This document shows, in pieces, positions 14,401-29,188 of a stretch of 64,000 bases of DNA. Numbering within the stretch: the stretch's first letter is position 1; the number at the start of each line of letters is the position of its first letter. The position numbers were made by a program, and so were the translations under genes. Source of the DNA: Straminergon stramineum (lineage: Eukaryota; Streptophyta; Bryopsida; Hypnales; Calliergonaceae); NCBI GenBank assembly GCA_963920665.1, contig OY987266.1:22804248-22868247 (forward strand), given 5' to 3'. The notes beneath the pieces were generated by a model, which searched no databases, was not told the origin of the DNA, and was given only the letters and a program-made list of their open reading frames with translations.

Positions 14401-17400
14401 TTACAAATGACCCTGATAACCCACAACGTAAACCGTAGTTAGGTCGAAACATCAACAGACTAACAATTTCTCAGAACGGTCATTAAGATCTTCCAAAAAT
14501 ATGTAATCACGTCGAAGGAAAACGACACTTCAATTTCACATCAATTATCGATTTTCACAACAATTTTCAGTTTTGAATGAACTTGCAACTCCATGCCATT
14601 AGCTGTAGATTCTTAAAATATGGAACATCATTTGAACCATATCCATTACTATTATTGCTTGCGAAGCTTACTCATGTTTCCGTGGCAGATAATCGCCCTC
14701 TACATGTGTGCAGATTACAGCCAACCTCTCGGGAGCAACATAAGAAGAATTTGAACCTGTTCCAATCCTGACTCCAGCAAATCAATTATGTAAGGAACTA
14801 AACAAGGTTGTTTTCAGTGCTTGCGCAAAAGCACAATACACAGCATTCGCTGCATGCGAACCACCGAAAGACCAACTGATTAAGAACAGAATCCCCAAAC
14901 GGAAGAACTAAATGGATGCTTAAAATTGATGAGAAACCAAAAAAAAATAGATATGTTAAAGCTTCTGTTGGACACCCTACTACAATTGAGGATATAAACT
15001 CTGAACTAAGTAGAACATCCCGATCAATAGCGACCTGAAAAAAATGGAACATAATCGATAATTGGAACCAGAACATCCATATATCAGACTTTCAAGACGA
15101 TACGAAAGCCCCTCGTCACCTCCAACAATTCCAACAAGGCTCAAGAATCTCAAAAGGATGGAACATACTTTTCAGCTAACTTGCGCTTAAGTGGGGTTCC
15201 CGAGCCCTTTGACTTTCTGCACTCCGGGCACTGATATGAACCGCCTTCTGATAATTCCTGCATAACAAAGAACTCCAACTACTGGACTCAAAATCCTTTC
15301 AGAGAATAACAGAATGAAACCCTGAGGAAGAATAAGAGATAACAAGATAAAGGTTTTCCAAAGTCATTCTGTGATAGCATGAAAAGCACGTATCTACAAG
15401 CTGTCTTCATACTCCATGAGCAATTATGAACTGGACTCACCTTCAACTTTTTGGCTGTAAGCTTATCACAATCTGCATGCACCCAAATCTGACATGAATC
15501 GCATTGTGCCTGCGAATGATGATGGAGACAGGTAAGTTAGATTCTCGAAACTTGTCGCAAACCAGAGGCGAAAAATAAATACAAAGCCAAAAACATTAGC
15601 CCACGTTACAAAATACACATGCCAGAAATGTTTTGTTTGACTACTCACGAAGTTGCTTTTGTCGTTTGGAAGCCAAACTCGTTTGCAGGCGCCACAGTAT
15701 TGCTTTGATTTGTATAGCTGGTAAGACGTAGCCAGATTGACATTAGCTTCTCAATAATTTCAGAAATTACTAATTAATTTATTCCAGAACTGCACAAAAT
15801 TATGAAAAAAAGGACATGAATAAAGCATACAATACTCGCAAGCATCAATATCTCCTTACCTTCACACAATGCTTGCAAAGTGGGTTCTCCTTGGCAGAAT
15901 CTTTTTTGACAACCGGTAGCTGAACTCCACAGCCAGGACAAACTCGTTTCGCTTTTGCACTCCCAGCTGTTCCCTGTACGAGTATACGAACCAGTTGAAA
16001 AATAATCCAGAAATAAGTATCCTGATGCAAACATACTATACTTCACTCCTATTCATTTCTGAACACGTCCAACCAAAGTAAGCTAATGATGTACCTTCAC
16101 GGGTGCCTTCGGCAACGATTTCTCAACTCCAATAGAAATGTCATCTTCTGCCTCCTCAGATTCCAACACAGAAGACCTTGTCACATTCGAAGCCATGGAA
16201 GGATGCACTTTGCCTGGTGCAGCATCGTGGCCCTCGTCGTAACCCTCGTCAGCCAGTCGAGCTTCAACGATAGCTTGTACAAAGTCACTAGGGCGACTTC
16301 GATTCAGCTGAGTTTGTGACTGAAATCTGGAATAAAAACATGGAGCCCCATCACAGGTATTATAACCGGGTATATTCAAGATGGCATTGGAAACAAAAAC
16401 CAAGAATTCCATGATGTCTTCGTCTGGTAAAGTAATAACTTCTGTCAACTATTCGTGAAAAGCGAATGATCCAATCATCCTCTAGTAACAAGGACACAAA
16501 CGACAAAATTTCATACGCTTTTCATCCAGTGCAATGATCGAAGACAAAAAATCACCTTTCTAAATAAGCATTGAAGGGAAATATCATCCCTTGCTTCACC
16601 CAAGCATAATCCTGTTGCAGAGGAAAAAAAATATTAGAATCCTGGAGGCAAAAAGGTAAGTCTGAATAACGGTTACACATGAACATAGTGCAAGTTAGGA
16701 CAACCCTCAACTAATCTGGCCTAGGTTTCTATAACAGATCTGACATCCAATGTTCCCAATCTCAATCCTAATAACCATGGAAAAATGAATACAATTTACT
16801 TCACGATTCCCTATAGAACTCACATCTATGGCGTAATAAGTTAGATCACATACCCGGGAATGTTTCCCTTTAGATGAAGAAGGCCCATAGAACATGACGC
16901 AGAGACGGTTTGGCAAAGACAGCTCAAGGACCATGGGCGGGGCTTCCCGAAAAGGATCAATAACCCTGGCAGGCCAAAAAGGGTCATTTCTCTTCCCCGA
17001 CTTTGCCCAAACAATTTCCCCCATATCAAAACCTTCCAACTTATACACATCTGGAGAACTGATCCCCTTGATTCCTTTCCCTTCAGCATCCAAGCCATCT
17101 AGGTCTCCAGAGCCCTGAAATGACCTTGAAGGACTGTCCTTTGTGTCACCGGAATCACCGAAGTTATAACAATCCAACGCCACAGAACAGAAAGTCCCTT
17201 CTTCATGGTTTTTGCGGGCTTTCTTCTGAACAGCACCGTTGCTTTCGTGACCGCTATTTTTGGTGCGCTTCTTCGTATTTGGAAGCAAAATTACGCCCTC
17301 CTTGATTTCCACCTCTTGCGTCTGGATTTTAGGAACCTTGGGCCCTCCCTTCTTCAGAGGCTCAACAACCGAATCTTTGAACCGAGAAGGCAAGGCCTGT

Positions 17401-18813
17401 GCCCTTCCTCGTTTCGACTTTACGAGGGCGCTAGGCTCTTCTGGGGCCTTCAAAGGTGGCGTGTCATCCTCGTCTTCCTCGGTGTCAAAGTCAGATTCTT
17501 CCTCAACTACAGCAACAGCCACTTTGCGAACCCCATGTCGTATCAAAACACCTGATGCTCGAGGTGGTTTTGCGCCCCCATCCTCACCCCATCTAATGGT
17601 GCCAACGCTCTTTTTGATGCCAGGTGATACTCTGGACTTTGCGGGATAAGGGGAGCTGCTAGCAGAACCGACATCTTTACTAAACTCCTCTTTGACGGAT
17701 AACATTTGAGAATTCCACATCCCTCGCAGCGGACACGATATTTGCATCACAGGGACCGAGACGTGATCCCGTGAGAAGTCGTCTTCTGTTCTCTCAACAG
17801 ACTTCCGATGCCCACGTCGTATAACCTTTCTCTTGGGGACGGCTATTTCCACTTGCTCACAACACCCCTTCCTCTTTGCCGGTCCTACACCATGACGACT
17901 CTCGACATGCTCATTTCCTCCGGGAAGCTTCATTTGGGCTGTGAAAGAAGACCCTGATGCAACCTGCAAATAACATTTCCGCAAAAGACAGAATCAGATA
18001 GACTTACACCAGTCAAAGCAGAGAAAATATCCAAGAAGACAGAATCAAAATATAATTGACCTTGAGACGAAGAGAAAGAGATTAATTGACAAACATTCGA
18101 CGGTGCAAAACAGTTAACCAGAACAAAAGCTTGCGAAAAAACTCCTACCTGTGCAGCTTCGACTAGCACACCTAGGCCCCCAGCAGCTACATTGTGCCGG
18201 TTTCCGAAAGGCAAGGAAATCAGATCGTCCTCCTCCTTCACCGAACTAAGATTGTCTAGCTCTCGCTCCTCCCCCTTTGATATCAACATGCAAACCGCCG
18301 TCTTCCCAGTTGAAGAATCACTAGCTTCAACACCACCTAAGGATTCAGAAAAGATAATGTTAGATTCCCACAAAAGTTTCAAATCTAATCCTTTTGACAA
18401 TACTCGTATAAGGAGCTTGTAAGCTTCACATCATCTTTAGATGATTTTTTTCTTACAGCAAAGAAAGATGAGACAGAAAGAGTCATTGGTAAGCCTCGAT
18501 TTCAGACTCTCGGCTGGACTATTCACGGACGGATTAGTATAACGCTCCTGAAGATTACAAGCTAGGATACGAATGTGTACAAAGGATCGAAACAAATTTA
18601 TCACAAAGAATTACACAACGTATGATGGAGGATTAAACAAAGGTATTACAAAGGGTTTCAATCAAACCAAGTATTAAAAGGTTATGAACGACCTGATGGA
18701 ATGACGTCAGCTACGCGCACGGACAGAGTGCCAGGATCGGATACGCCAGGGCGAGAAATGCAGGATCCCTTGCCGTCAGTTTGGCTATCAACTGCTCGAA
18801 GTTTCAGGTCCAT
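8481..18813 (-). CDS. ATX3/4/5-type histone H3 lysine-4 methyltransferase (PWWP-PHD-ePHD-SET)
   Basis: A nuclear trithorax-like methyltransferase of about 1,240 residues. Exons: 18813-18693, 18336-18149, 17963-16854, 16611-16556, 16326-16095, 15973-15860, 15717-15649, 15509-15441, 15257-~15165, 15034-14976, 14412-14271, 13881-13779, 13486-13387, 13208-13084, 12868-12723, 12424-12314, 12022-11958, 11706-11481, 11248-11174, 10913-10845, 10314-10225, 9988-9902, 9690-9616, 9111-8999, 8565-8481. Phases agree throughout except the exon 9/10 junction, which needs a weak GTTCCA donor. Domains: disordered N-terminus with an acidic tract (EESDFDTEEDEDD); PWWP at about 415-495 (GEIVWAKSGKRNDPFWPARV); PHD at about 610-670; PHD2 and extended PHD at about 797-968 (ERCAVCRMVEDW to LYCSTHK); SET and post-SET at about 1095-1240 (SAIHGWGL, EYRGERVRG, INHSCDPSC, CLCGASNC). 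This order is that of ATX3/4/5, not ATX1/2, since no FYRN/FYRC is seen. It is longer than the roughly 1,000-1,040 residues usual in angiosperms because of the N-terminus. The SET motif reads CDPSC where CxPNC is usual. Confidence 0.93.
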
Positions 18814-21690
18814 AGTTTACTTGTCAACAATGTCTAAATGTTCAAGAGTCAACACTCGTTTTTCCGCACCCTCAAAATGGGTACCTGCTTATTCAAGGAA
18901 GCAACTTCCTGAAGGAGTTCCCTGACAGATGTAATCCCTCCTTGCCGCCATAAAAAACCGATCTTGTTGAAGAACCATCTGTTGAGGCCTCTGCAAAGAA
19001 AAATTCAACACACTAACAACATCAGTTCCTCCGAACACCACAATGGCGGCGAAGTCAACGACGTTCAAAGATACCGCAAGAATCTCCCATTTCCACTCCT
19101 ACCCAAAACAAGAATCCTAAAAAACTAAGGATTCACGGTTGTAAAATGGCCAATTCGATTGATCATATTGTGAAAATAATAGAATTCAGATGGGGACAAA
19201 TTTTAAATTGCTAGAATCAGTGAAGAACATTGCGCGCATGTGTTGGTCAAAGAATTCGTGAAATTGAACCAACGAGAAATCCCTAAGTGACCTACTAAAA
19301 ACTTCTTAAAAAAAAGTCATACACAATTTGGGCCTCTGTCCTGTAGGGAATAATGAAAAGACGGTCAAGACAGACGCGGCTACTAAATAGGCGCATTGTA
19401 ATTTTCGACGTATTGAAAATTACGTTCAATGTCTCCGAACGCTAAATTTTGAACACTCCGTATAAGATTAAAAGATTGGCGCTCTACCCAGCAAGCTTTC
19501 GCGTGTGGAGAATTTCACAGCTAAATTAAACAGAATATAGTGTCGACCCATGAAAAAAATCAGTGGCATCACCGGAACATTAAATTTCTGGCCAGTTTCA
19601 AGCTTACAGCCAACGAATTGTAGTTTCCCGTACTTCATTTTTTTGAAATTGGGTCCGATTTCAGGGAGGTCGACACCCGTTACTGTCTTCCTCTGTTACA
19701 GTCTTCAAAAACAGAGGCGGCCCTGAGTTTGCAATCGAGAATGCACTACGGCACAACAGGCGTGATCCCATTACGAGGTGCCGTCGTTTCACGAAATCTG
19801 AGAATTTCAAGCCGCAAATCACAACAAGAACTCCACGCGACTTCGCAACGGCAAATCCAATACGGTTGTTTCTCGAGTCCGCGACAACTACAACGCGCAC
19901 TTCAAGACTATTTCCAAATCCACAAGCGAATAGACGGCGATCGCATGGCCTCCCAACCTCCCTCCCGGCCTCCTCGCGCCTCTTTAACAAACCCAAACTC
20001 GAACAATCGCGAACCATGTAGGGTTGTCAATGTCCGAGCTGTAGATTGACAAGAACCCGAATGCGCAGCTCCATCATGAGCCGCATTCCAATTCTACGAC
20101 CGTGACACCGTTTTTCTCCCTCACGACATGGCAATTCAGCGAGTGCGGAAGACATCAAGGTCGAACCACTCAGCTTAGCAAAGCGCTCAAAGAGTATGTC
20201 ACAAAAACGCGTCCCACATACCCCCATCCCGCGCCATCCCGCGCCATCCCGCGCACGCCAAATTTCCTCCACAACGGTACAGAGCGAGCGCCATAATTGC
20301 TACACCAGAATCTGTTCTCGAGACCATCGGATTCCTAATTGATCGCTCTCCGAGTGCTAACAACGCGGATTCCCACTCGCGATAGCAACAATGTCCCGCA
20401 AACCAAAGCCATGAATGGAAACCATCGCGCAACCATCGTACCATCGACAAAAAGAGGTAAAGAGGGAGCGAGAGAGAGAGAGAAAGCGCAACGACCGTAT
20501 CCCCAGGAGCGCGCTCTCGCAACATTCAATCCAACACCCCAAACCACGAAAAAATCCAGCAGATTCCCAAACCACGCGGCGACCCACTCACCGAAATGCA
20601 GTAGTGCGCATTCACAATTCCGTCGCAGCTGAATCACAACAACGCGCCCGCGCGCAACGATCTCGCCAACGGGAACACACTAATTTCACCGAAGCTCGAG
20701 CACCATCCCCATCATCATCACGCTGCTGCTGCTGCTACTACCCCCGGCGACTCTGGCTCCTGCCGTGATCGCACCCGGCCCGCGCTAAACCCTACCGCAA
20801 ATCGACGACACTAGGGAAATCGCGCCACCACACGCGTTCAATTCTTGCGCCCCGCCTCATCGCGAGGAGCCCTGCTCCCCGCTGCACATCCAAGCCCCCA
20901 GGGCGTCACCGCCGCGACCAAAATCCCTCCACGCGCGCCTCCCGTGACGATGGCGACGCAAGAAAACGACGGTCCGGTGCGCGCGCGCTTCAGCACGCGA
21001 ACAGAAACCCCCGGGGAAGCGTGCACGATGCAAGAGTGGACAATGGACGACGATTGCCGAGGCGCACAGCAACAACACCACAAAGCGAGGGAAGGGAAGG
21101 GAAGAGCAAAGGGGAAGGGAAGGGACGACAAGCAGGGGGCCGTCTTCGCGCTCCATCTTTTTCTTTTTCTCTCCATCCTTTTCTTTTTCTCTCCATCTTT
21201 TACCTTCACGCCCTCGCCCTCCGCCTCGCGGGTCGGCTTGCCCGTTCTCGCTCCTGCCGCAAAGGGAGCTTCCGTTCCCTACGTTCTCTTCCTGTTCTCT
21301 TCCTGTTCCTTTACCGTTCCCGGGTTCCCTTCGGGGTTCCTTTTGGGTTCTCCGTGGGTTCCGTCCGTGGCGGGAGCGATGGCGAGTGGAGAGAAAACTC
21401 GGGAACGTTGGGAACATAGGTGGGTCCCGGCGGGTCTGGGCACAATCCGGTTCCCTCCCGGCACGTTGGTCGGGGAGTCGGTCGCGTGGTTACTGGTCCG
21501 ACCGGTCTGGCCTATGACCAACGGAGGTCTCTATGACCGTTGCTCTTTATTCCGGCTCCCGCCACTTTGTATTGGTGTATTCGCGTTTCAGGGATCGTGG
21601 GAATAGGACCTGGGTGGAAGAACAAGTGGATTTGTTGCCACCTAAGAGTCCCGCACTCCGGCTCCGCTAACTTATATCCACACTGTGGGG
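18814..21690. promoter_or_regulatory. GC-rich promoter and 5' leader block of the methyltransferase gene
   Basis: Sequence directly upstream of the methyltransferase start is GC-rich and CpG-rich from about 19.6 to 21.7 kb, in sharp contrast to the AT-rich DNA beyond 21.7 kb. On the minus strand a possible non-coding leader exon lies at about 19000-18893, with acceptor TTTGCAG and donor CAG|GTACCC. In-frame stops just before the ATG at 18813 support that ATG as the start. Long open frames occur here on both strands (for example 253 codons at 20845-21606) but have biased low-complexity composition, which is expected of GC-rich DNA, and no family motif. A TSS cannot be placed. A divergent plus-strand transcript is possible but unsupported. 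Confidence 0.5.
20224..20253. repeat. Short tandem repeat, 3 x 10 bp
   Basis: Three exact head-to-tail copies of CCATCCCGCG within the GC-rich promoter block. Repeated short GC boxes could be protein-binding sites, but no known motif is recognised. Confidence 0.85.
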
Positions 21691-23590
21691 GCATATGAAT
21701 AGGAATAATTTAATAAGGTATAACCTGCTGCAAAACCGACCCCCAAAAGATTTTGCTTAAATTGTACTCCGTTTCAACATGAGAATGAGAGCTTAGGTCA
21801 CTTTGGGGTATACTTTTAATTGGTACTTTGAAAATTCATAATGTTCATATTTATACATATTCACAAATATATATTATAAGAATCTAGAATCTTTTTCCAA
21901 TTTTTAACTAGACCCAACAAGAACTATGAAATTTAATATTCGGGAACCATGCTCAAAGGTTTCTTTGGACAATTTTAAATGTAGTGACCATAAAGATATT
22001 GCCAAGTTATAGTAAGAAAGACAATTAACAAGGATCAAGTATGATTAATTAACTATATTTCTATATAGATGTTTCTCAAAACTATATGAGATGACTACCT
22101 TATTGAGGATAAGATTGTCAACAAGTAAAAATAAGTTGTATTGTTGTATAAAATTTCCTCAAAAAATTTGCTAACAAAATCATATATTTGAAGTGTAATT
22201 ATTGCGGGGAGGAATTAATAGTGATCAATTGTAATGACTTTTGAAATGTCTCTAAAGTTAAATTACTTTTCATACTATAAAAATTATGAACTTGTGTTAG
22301 AACTCGCAAAAATTACAAATAGTTGTTGAGAAAACGAGTCAAAAAACATAGCCTAATATGTGGATTAAAAGTTATAGAAATAGAATTAGTATTTCCATGT
22401 GTATTTTAAATCTAATTTTGAATCCCTATGTGCAATTATCCATCTCGATTATAGATGCATATATATTATTTTATTCTAAATTCTAGTGAAAACCTTGTTA
22501 TATTTAATAAGGGAATTTTAATTATCCTATATCACCTCAACACAACATGACTTATAGTATGCATTTCAATACAATTGTTTTAGATGTAGGAATTAATGGT
22601 CTCAATTATGATGTGGGAAGTATTTTTGAGTGATTGTGAAGATATCTTTACACTAAACTTGTCAATTTATGTAGCTCATGCTCATTAGGACAATGGTGGC
22701 CCACAAAAATTATACAAAACTGATAGCATTCTCAAGGTGTTTCTCTTTAGAGTTATCCACCTGGTAATTCCAAAAATCTCTACATCTCCAAATGGATGTA
22801 TCCAGATAAACTCAATTAAAGCTTTCAAAATGCCTTTTTATATTTGATTTAAACTAAACAACCCAAACTTAATTAAACTAGTCTCTATTTCATTTTTTAA
22901 TTCAAAAAATTCAAAAATTCATAGAATAACAATTTCAAATGTATCTTAAATTTAAATCACAAAACTTTGTTTTTCATTCTCATCTTCATTATTAATAGAA
23001 ATTTTCTTTCTCTCTAATATACACTACAATTGGCAAACTAATAAAATTATATATTTAAAAAGCCATAATGATTTTATTAACATTTTTCTTACAAAATCCA
23101 ACACTCATAGAAAAAAATCTCATATTTGAAAATGCCTAATTTTATTATCCAATTATTATACATCCTAAATTGAGCTTGATTATAGCAATGGGTAGAATTT
23201 CAAGTAATTTTAATGAATATTTAAGGTTTAAAAATTTGAAAAACATTTAAAAATCTTTCATGTTTTTCTTCTTCTTGTCTTAAGCCACAAGAAGACACTT
23301 TAAATGAGTTTGGCTATTTTTGTTATTTTTAACAATTTTTTTCCACTATCTATTGTAAATAATAATAATATTTTTTAAATTTTTTGTGTTTGCATTGTTG
23401 CCAAAAGTCAAATAGCCCAACTAAGGCCTAGATTTTCTCTAATGTCATAGGTAACTATAGTAAATTCAAATAAAAGACCATTGCTTCCTTTCTAAGTTGA
23501 ATCCAACAATGCTTAAATAAAGTGATTATCCCCTCAAAAGATGCAAGTAGGTCTTGTTCCACCCCACCCCACCCCCATTTTGAGAAAATC

Positions 23591-23710
23591 CAAAGCCATT
23601 GATCTCAATTAAAAAAAACTTCCCCCTCCCCAAAGCATTGATTTCGGTCAAAAAAAATTCCCTCCTCTACAATGCATTGATCTCCAATTAAAAAAGTAAA
23701 TAATCCCTAT
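23591..23710. repeat. Degenerate tandem repeat, about 39 bp x 3
   Basis: Three imperfect copies of a unit built from GCATTGATCTC, an A-rich run and a TTCCCYCC tract follow each other. The last copy lacks the C-rich part. It sits in AT-rich intergenic DNA and has no coding potential. Confidence 0.7.
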
Positions 23711-25579
23711 TGATTGTTATTGTGAGAGACAATCATGTTTCTCAATGCTATGGGATACAAAATATGGAATACAAAATACTTACAAGATGTAGAATATACA
23801 CAAAATATATATGGAAACTTACAAGATAGGACACATACATATCCATGTATAATATGGATATAAATTATATTGATATGAATTACATATGGCAAACAGATTT
23901 CAGATATCCTATATCGTTTACAAACCAAACAAATTTCAGAAAAATATAAATATGAGGTAGGGTGATTATTCCACAAACACTTGTCTCATTTTCTCAACCA
24001 ATGGCCAAATGACACATGTACCTCCCCCCCAATTGTTTTTGAAATTGATTTCACGAAATGTGACAATTTATCACCTTTTGTGAAAAGTATCCCCTCAAAA
24101 GCGATTAAAGGAATCTTCATAAAAATTTGTGCATAGTAAGTTCCAGACATACAATTATGTCTCTTGCAATACCATATCTTGATGTTGTTTCATTAGAAAA
24201 ACTATTGCATTGACATTCTTTGATATGCAATAAACTAAAGAATATCCAAAATAAGAATATGTCTTTTCAAATTCGATTTACACAAGGACTTGGTGCTATT
24301 TTTAATTCATAGAATCAATTACTTGCATTGATTAAGCATTCCCAGAGATACTACAAAATGTTGAACTTTTAAATTCAAGAACCTAATACTTCAATTCAAT
24401 GCCCTTTAATGTCAATGTTGAATTAAATATAAACATTCAACGAAAAATGCAATTTGATAGAAGTATATGCATTCCAAAGAACATAAGAAAATCTAAACAT
24501 TTTAGATTTGTAGATTCTTTACATACTCAATTTCTCTATTTATTTAGAAAATGGATTTTTGAAACCTTACCACTAGAAATATAGCTTTCAATGATTACTT
24601 TTATAACTTTTTCAACCAATTAGAACATAAATTACAGAGGCAATTTACGGAATATCATAGTCATTGTGGAGTTTTTGTTTTGGACACCTAGTCATTTGGG
24701 AAGTAATTTGGGACCTTCTCATCCCCACATTGACTTGGAAGTTCAACTATACCATTTCTACATTAATTTGTGATTTCAATTTGAGTTATATTAAAGAATA
24801 TTTTCTTTATATTTATATTGAAAACTTCATATGATTGCAATACCTTATTTATAATTGAGAAGGCAACTTTGTAGTTTTGTACACCCTATAAATATTAAAC
24901 AAATAATGTCTAATAGTTCATTTATTACCTAATTATTGATATGACTATTCTAAGATCTTCTTGTTGGTATCTAGGATTATTTTAAAATTCATACTAAAGT
25001 TTTCAAATTAAATCACTTATTCAATTATTCAATCATTTATATCAATCTTCAATTAAATTGTTATATCAAAATCCTTACTTTACACTTAGCATAATAGTCA
25101 ACATTAATTTTTTTTTAAATGGTGCTTGTTTTTTTCCTTTTATCAACTATTTGCCCTTATTTATAAAATTCAATACTTTATAAGCTTTGTATACCAAATA
25201 TTTTTCTCAATTACTATGAAGTATAATAAATCAAATGAAGAGAATTATACATGAATTTTGGATTCCCTAAATTGCTTTAAATTTATTTTAATTCAACTTA
25301 TTGTATCATTTTTTATCCCTTCAAGATCCAAAAGAGAACTCCTCTAAAATCACCTCAAAATTGCGGTTAGGGGGATACGTGGTGCAATAGTAAAAAACCA
25401 TGTGCTAAAAAAAATAGTGCAACCAACTCAAATTTCATCCAATTATTATAATTTTATTAGTTGAAATATATGGTTGGAATAATCATGTATTTTTCATTGT
25501 AAATAAATATAGGCATTAAGAAGCTAAGGAATATTATTTTTCTTGTAGAAATAATGTAGAATTTAATAACTTGCAACTC

Positions 25580-26735
25580 TAATGAACTAAGTCCTAGGAT
25601 GCTTTCCTTTGAATTCCTCCATGACTTACACAAAGTCTTAGGATATTTTCCCTTGAATTCCCCTACTCTGTCTCTTTTACATCCTTTTCTGTTGACTTGC
25701 ACTGTATCCTATGATGCCTTTCCTTAGATTCCTCCACTTTGTCTCCTTACATCATTTTCTATTGACTTGCAAGTTGGGATTCCAATATTCCAATCCATGT
25801 AAATTTGCAATCCTCATTTAGTTTTAAAAAACAAATCATGTGTGAGATACAAATTATTGTAACTTAGAGTTTGGATTCTTTATCTTAGTTGAAGATGTGT
25901 CACTTGTAATTGTCTAAGTTCTTTGCTTGTTTTTTTTGCTATAGTTCATTGACTAAAACCTTGGATTTTGGTTAATTTAAAGACATTTTTGTTGGAAGCA
26001 AAACATTGTTGCAATTAATTTTCTATAACTACAATTGTTTCAAGAAAGGATCAAGATTAAAAAAGAATGGAAGAGTATAATTATTCATGACTCCGATGTA
26101 CTATATTGTAGGATGCTTTCCTTTGGATTCCTCCGTGTTGTCTCCTTACATTCTTTTTTGTTGACTTGCACTATATGTTATGATCCATTGGATTCTCCCA
26201 CCCTATCTCTTTTACATCATAATCTATTGACTTGTACTATATATTATGATGCATTGAATTCCCCACCCTGTCTCTTTTACATTGTAATCTATTGACTTGC
26301 ACTATATCCATGATGTTTTCTCTTGGATTCCCCTACCCTATCTATTTACATCATTTTCCGTTGACTTGCACTAAATCCTACAAAGCTTTCCCTTGGATTA
26401 CCCCATGTTGTCTCTTTACATCCTTTTTTATTGACTTGCAAGGTTTGGATTCCAACTGTCCAATCCACAAAATTTTGCAATCCTCATATAGTTTTAAAAA
26501 TAAATCTTGTTTGAGATATAAATTGTTGTACCTCTGAATTTTGATTCTTTATCTCAATTGAGGATCTATCAGTTATAATTGTCTACATTCTTTGCTCTTT
26601 TTTTGCTATAGTTCATTGACTAAAACCTTGAATGTTTGTTAACTTAAAGACATTTTTGTTGGAAGCTAAGCATAATTGCAATTAATCTTCTATAATTGTT
26701 TCAAGTAAGGATCATGGTAGAAAAGAGCACAAGAA
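25580..26735. repeat. Minisatellite of 65-70 bp units within a roughly 669-bp higher-order duplication
   Basis: The marker TTGACTTGC recurs at 25692, 25762, 26161, 26227, 26292, 26361 and 26431, giving spacings of 70, 66, 65, 69 and 70 bp inside two arrays. Units also share a GATGCTTTCCCTTGGATTCC-like part and a TGTCTCTTTTACATC part. The roughly 300 bp after 25762 and after 26431 are themselves homologous, so an array-plus-unique block of about 669 bp was duplicated in tandem. Apparent frames at 26035-26537 simply read through the array. Confidence 0.88.
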
Positions 26736-27778
26736 TGTTGGGCCAAAAAATTAGCAATAAATTTTTTATTTGAAATTGTGCCAAAAAAATTTAATCAAAT
26801 TAAAGAATAGCCAAAATTGCTTTGCATATACTTAGACAGTGCCAACAATTGTACATATCTAATAAAATATCTCCCTTTGAATTACCCTCTTTTAGCACAC
26901 AAGAATGAAAAATATAAAGGTGTAATCCCCCTAGAATTGTTGTTTCTAAAATCAACTTGTAATTGTTTTTTTAATTTTTTCAACAATCCAACTATCATAT
27001 ATAATCTATAAGATCTTATTCACTATTACCAAATTATCAAACATTTTGCTATGTGTAATGTGACTATATGAATTTGGATTTATTTACTATCAAATATTTG
27101 TTCTTGAAGAACACTATGGATTTTTCTCACACAAGATGACTTTGAGGAGGCATATCTCAATTTTCCATTAGTTTTTTTTGTCTATTGAGACCAAATGCAA
27201 TTATGAATAGTTAAGATTATTCACTACTTCTAATTAAAAATTTGGCTTCAATAAAAGCAAGTCTATTATATAGCATGGCTTGATTGAAGCTGAAATCATT
27301 ATTTTCTTCAAAACAAAATTATTAGGTACCTTTTAAGGTATTTTTTGTAATAAATTAACTATTTAAAAAATTTCTTGACTACAACTCTTGAAGATGGTCC
27401 CATTTTCGACTTCACTCAACAATTTACTTTCAAGCCAAATATTTGACATAAGTTGAGCTATATGCAACTTTTATATCCAATATTCTTGTTTAGAAGGGCA
27501 CCTCAACACAAAATTTCTATATGATGTATTCTTGATGTAGGATCGATGGGATTTTAAAGAAGATCTAACAAACTTGCTTAATATGAATTTCATCTCATTA
27601 CTTATACATAGAATAATATTCTCTAATACTTTTAAGCTAACACTTGGTATAATCAAACTTGTATATTATGAAAATGGACAACGTCATACACAAGTGACAT
27701 AACCGAAAAAAATTTCTACCCTAAATTAATTACGCATACCAAAATTACTAATTGAAATGTATAATTTTACTAATATAA

Positions 27779-27802
27779 AAATAATAATAATAATAATAAT
27801 AT
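27779..27802. repeat. (AAT)n microsatellite
   Basis: About seven to eight ATA/TAA triplets in a row, immediately upstream of the S9 promoter. No function is implied. Confidence 0.9.
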
Positions 27803-27862
27803 GTCCAACCGTTGATTAGGTATCAGGATCGAACGGATCGAGGCCATCGTTTCCACGAGGCC

Positions 27863-27876
27863 TAGGGTTTGGGCTT
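27863..27876 (+). promoter_or_regulatory. Telo-box plus site II-like motif of the S9 promoter
   Basis: TAGGGTTT (reverse complement AAACCCTA, the plant telo-box) overlaps TGGGCT, a site II (TGGGCY) element, about 110-120 bp before the S9 start codon. This pair is the established promoter signature of plant ribosomal-protein genes, where site II is bound by TCP factors. The same combination occurs at the S15 gene in this window, which supports co-regulation. Confidence 0.75.
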
Positions 27877-27982
27877 GACGGGGTAGAAGGCCGAGGAGAG
27901 GGGCCTAGTGACCTTCTCTTTACAGCGTTGGTGCGTTTGCTCGCGCAGTGGAAGCTCCGCCAGCTTCGACTGATTCGCCACC

Positions 27983-29188
<1,206 letters not shown>

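Larger units (their letters stand above)
21691..27780. other. AT-rich intergenic region
   Basis: About 6.1 kb, strongly AT-rich, with frequent stops in all frames. Apart from the two tandem-repeat blocks listed separately (23591-23710 and 25580-26735), I see no gene, transposase remnant or structural RNA. Frames of 60-89 codons at 23707-23976, 24399-24584, 26035-26537 and 27471-27656 are AT-codon-dominated and lie partly inside repeats. Confidence 0.5.

Noticed and set aside
17205..17649. Plus-strand frames of 116 and 129 codons
   Set aside because: Shadows of the large methyltransferase exon 3 on the other strand.
20845..21606. 253-codon plus-strand frame in GC-rich DNA
   Set aside because: Overlapping frames of similar length occur on both strands, the composition is low-complexity, and no family motif or splice structure is visible. 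It is best explained by few stops in GC-rich DNA.
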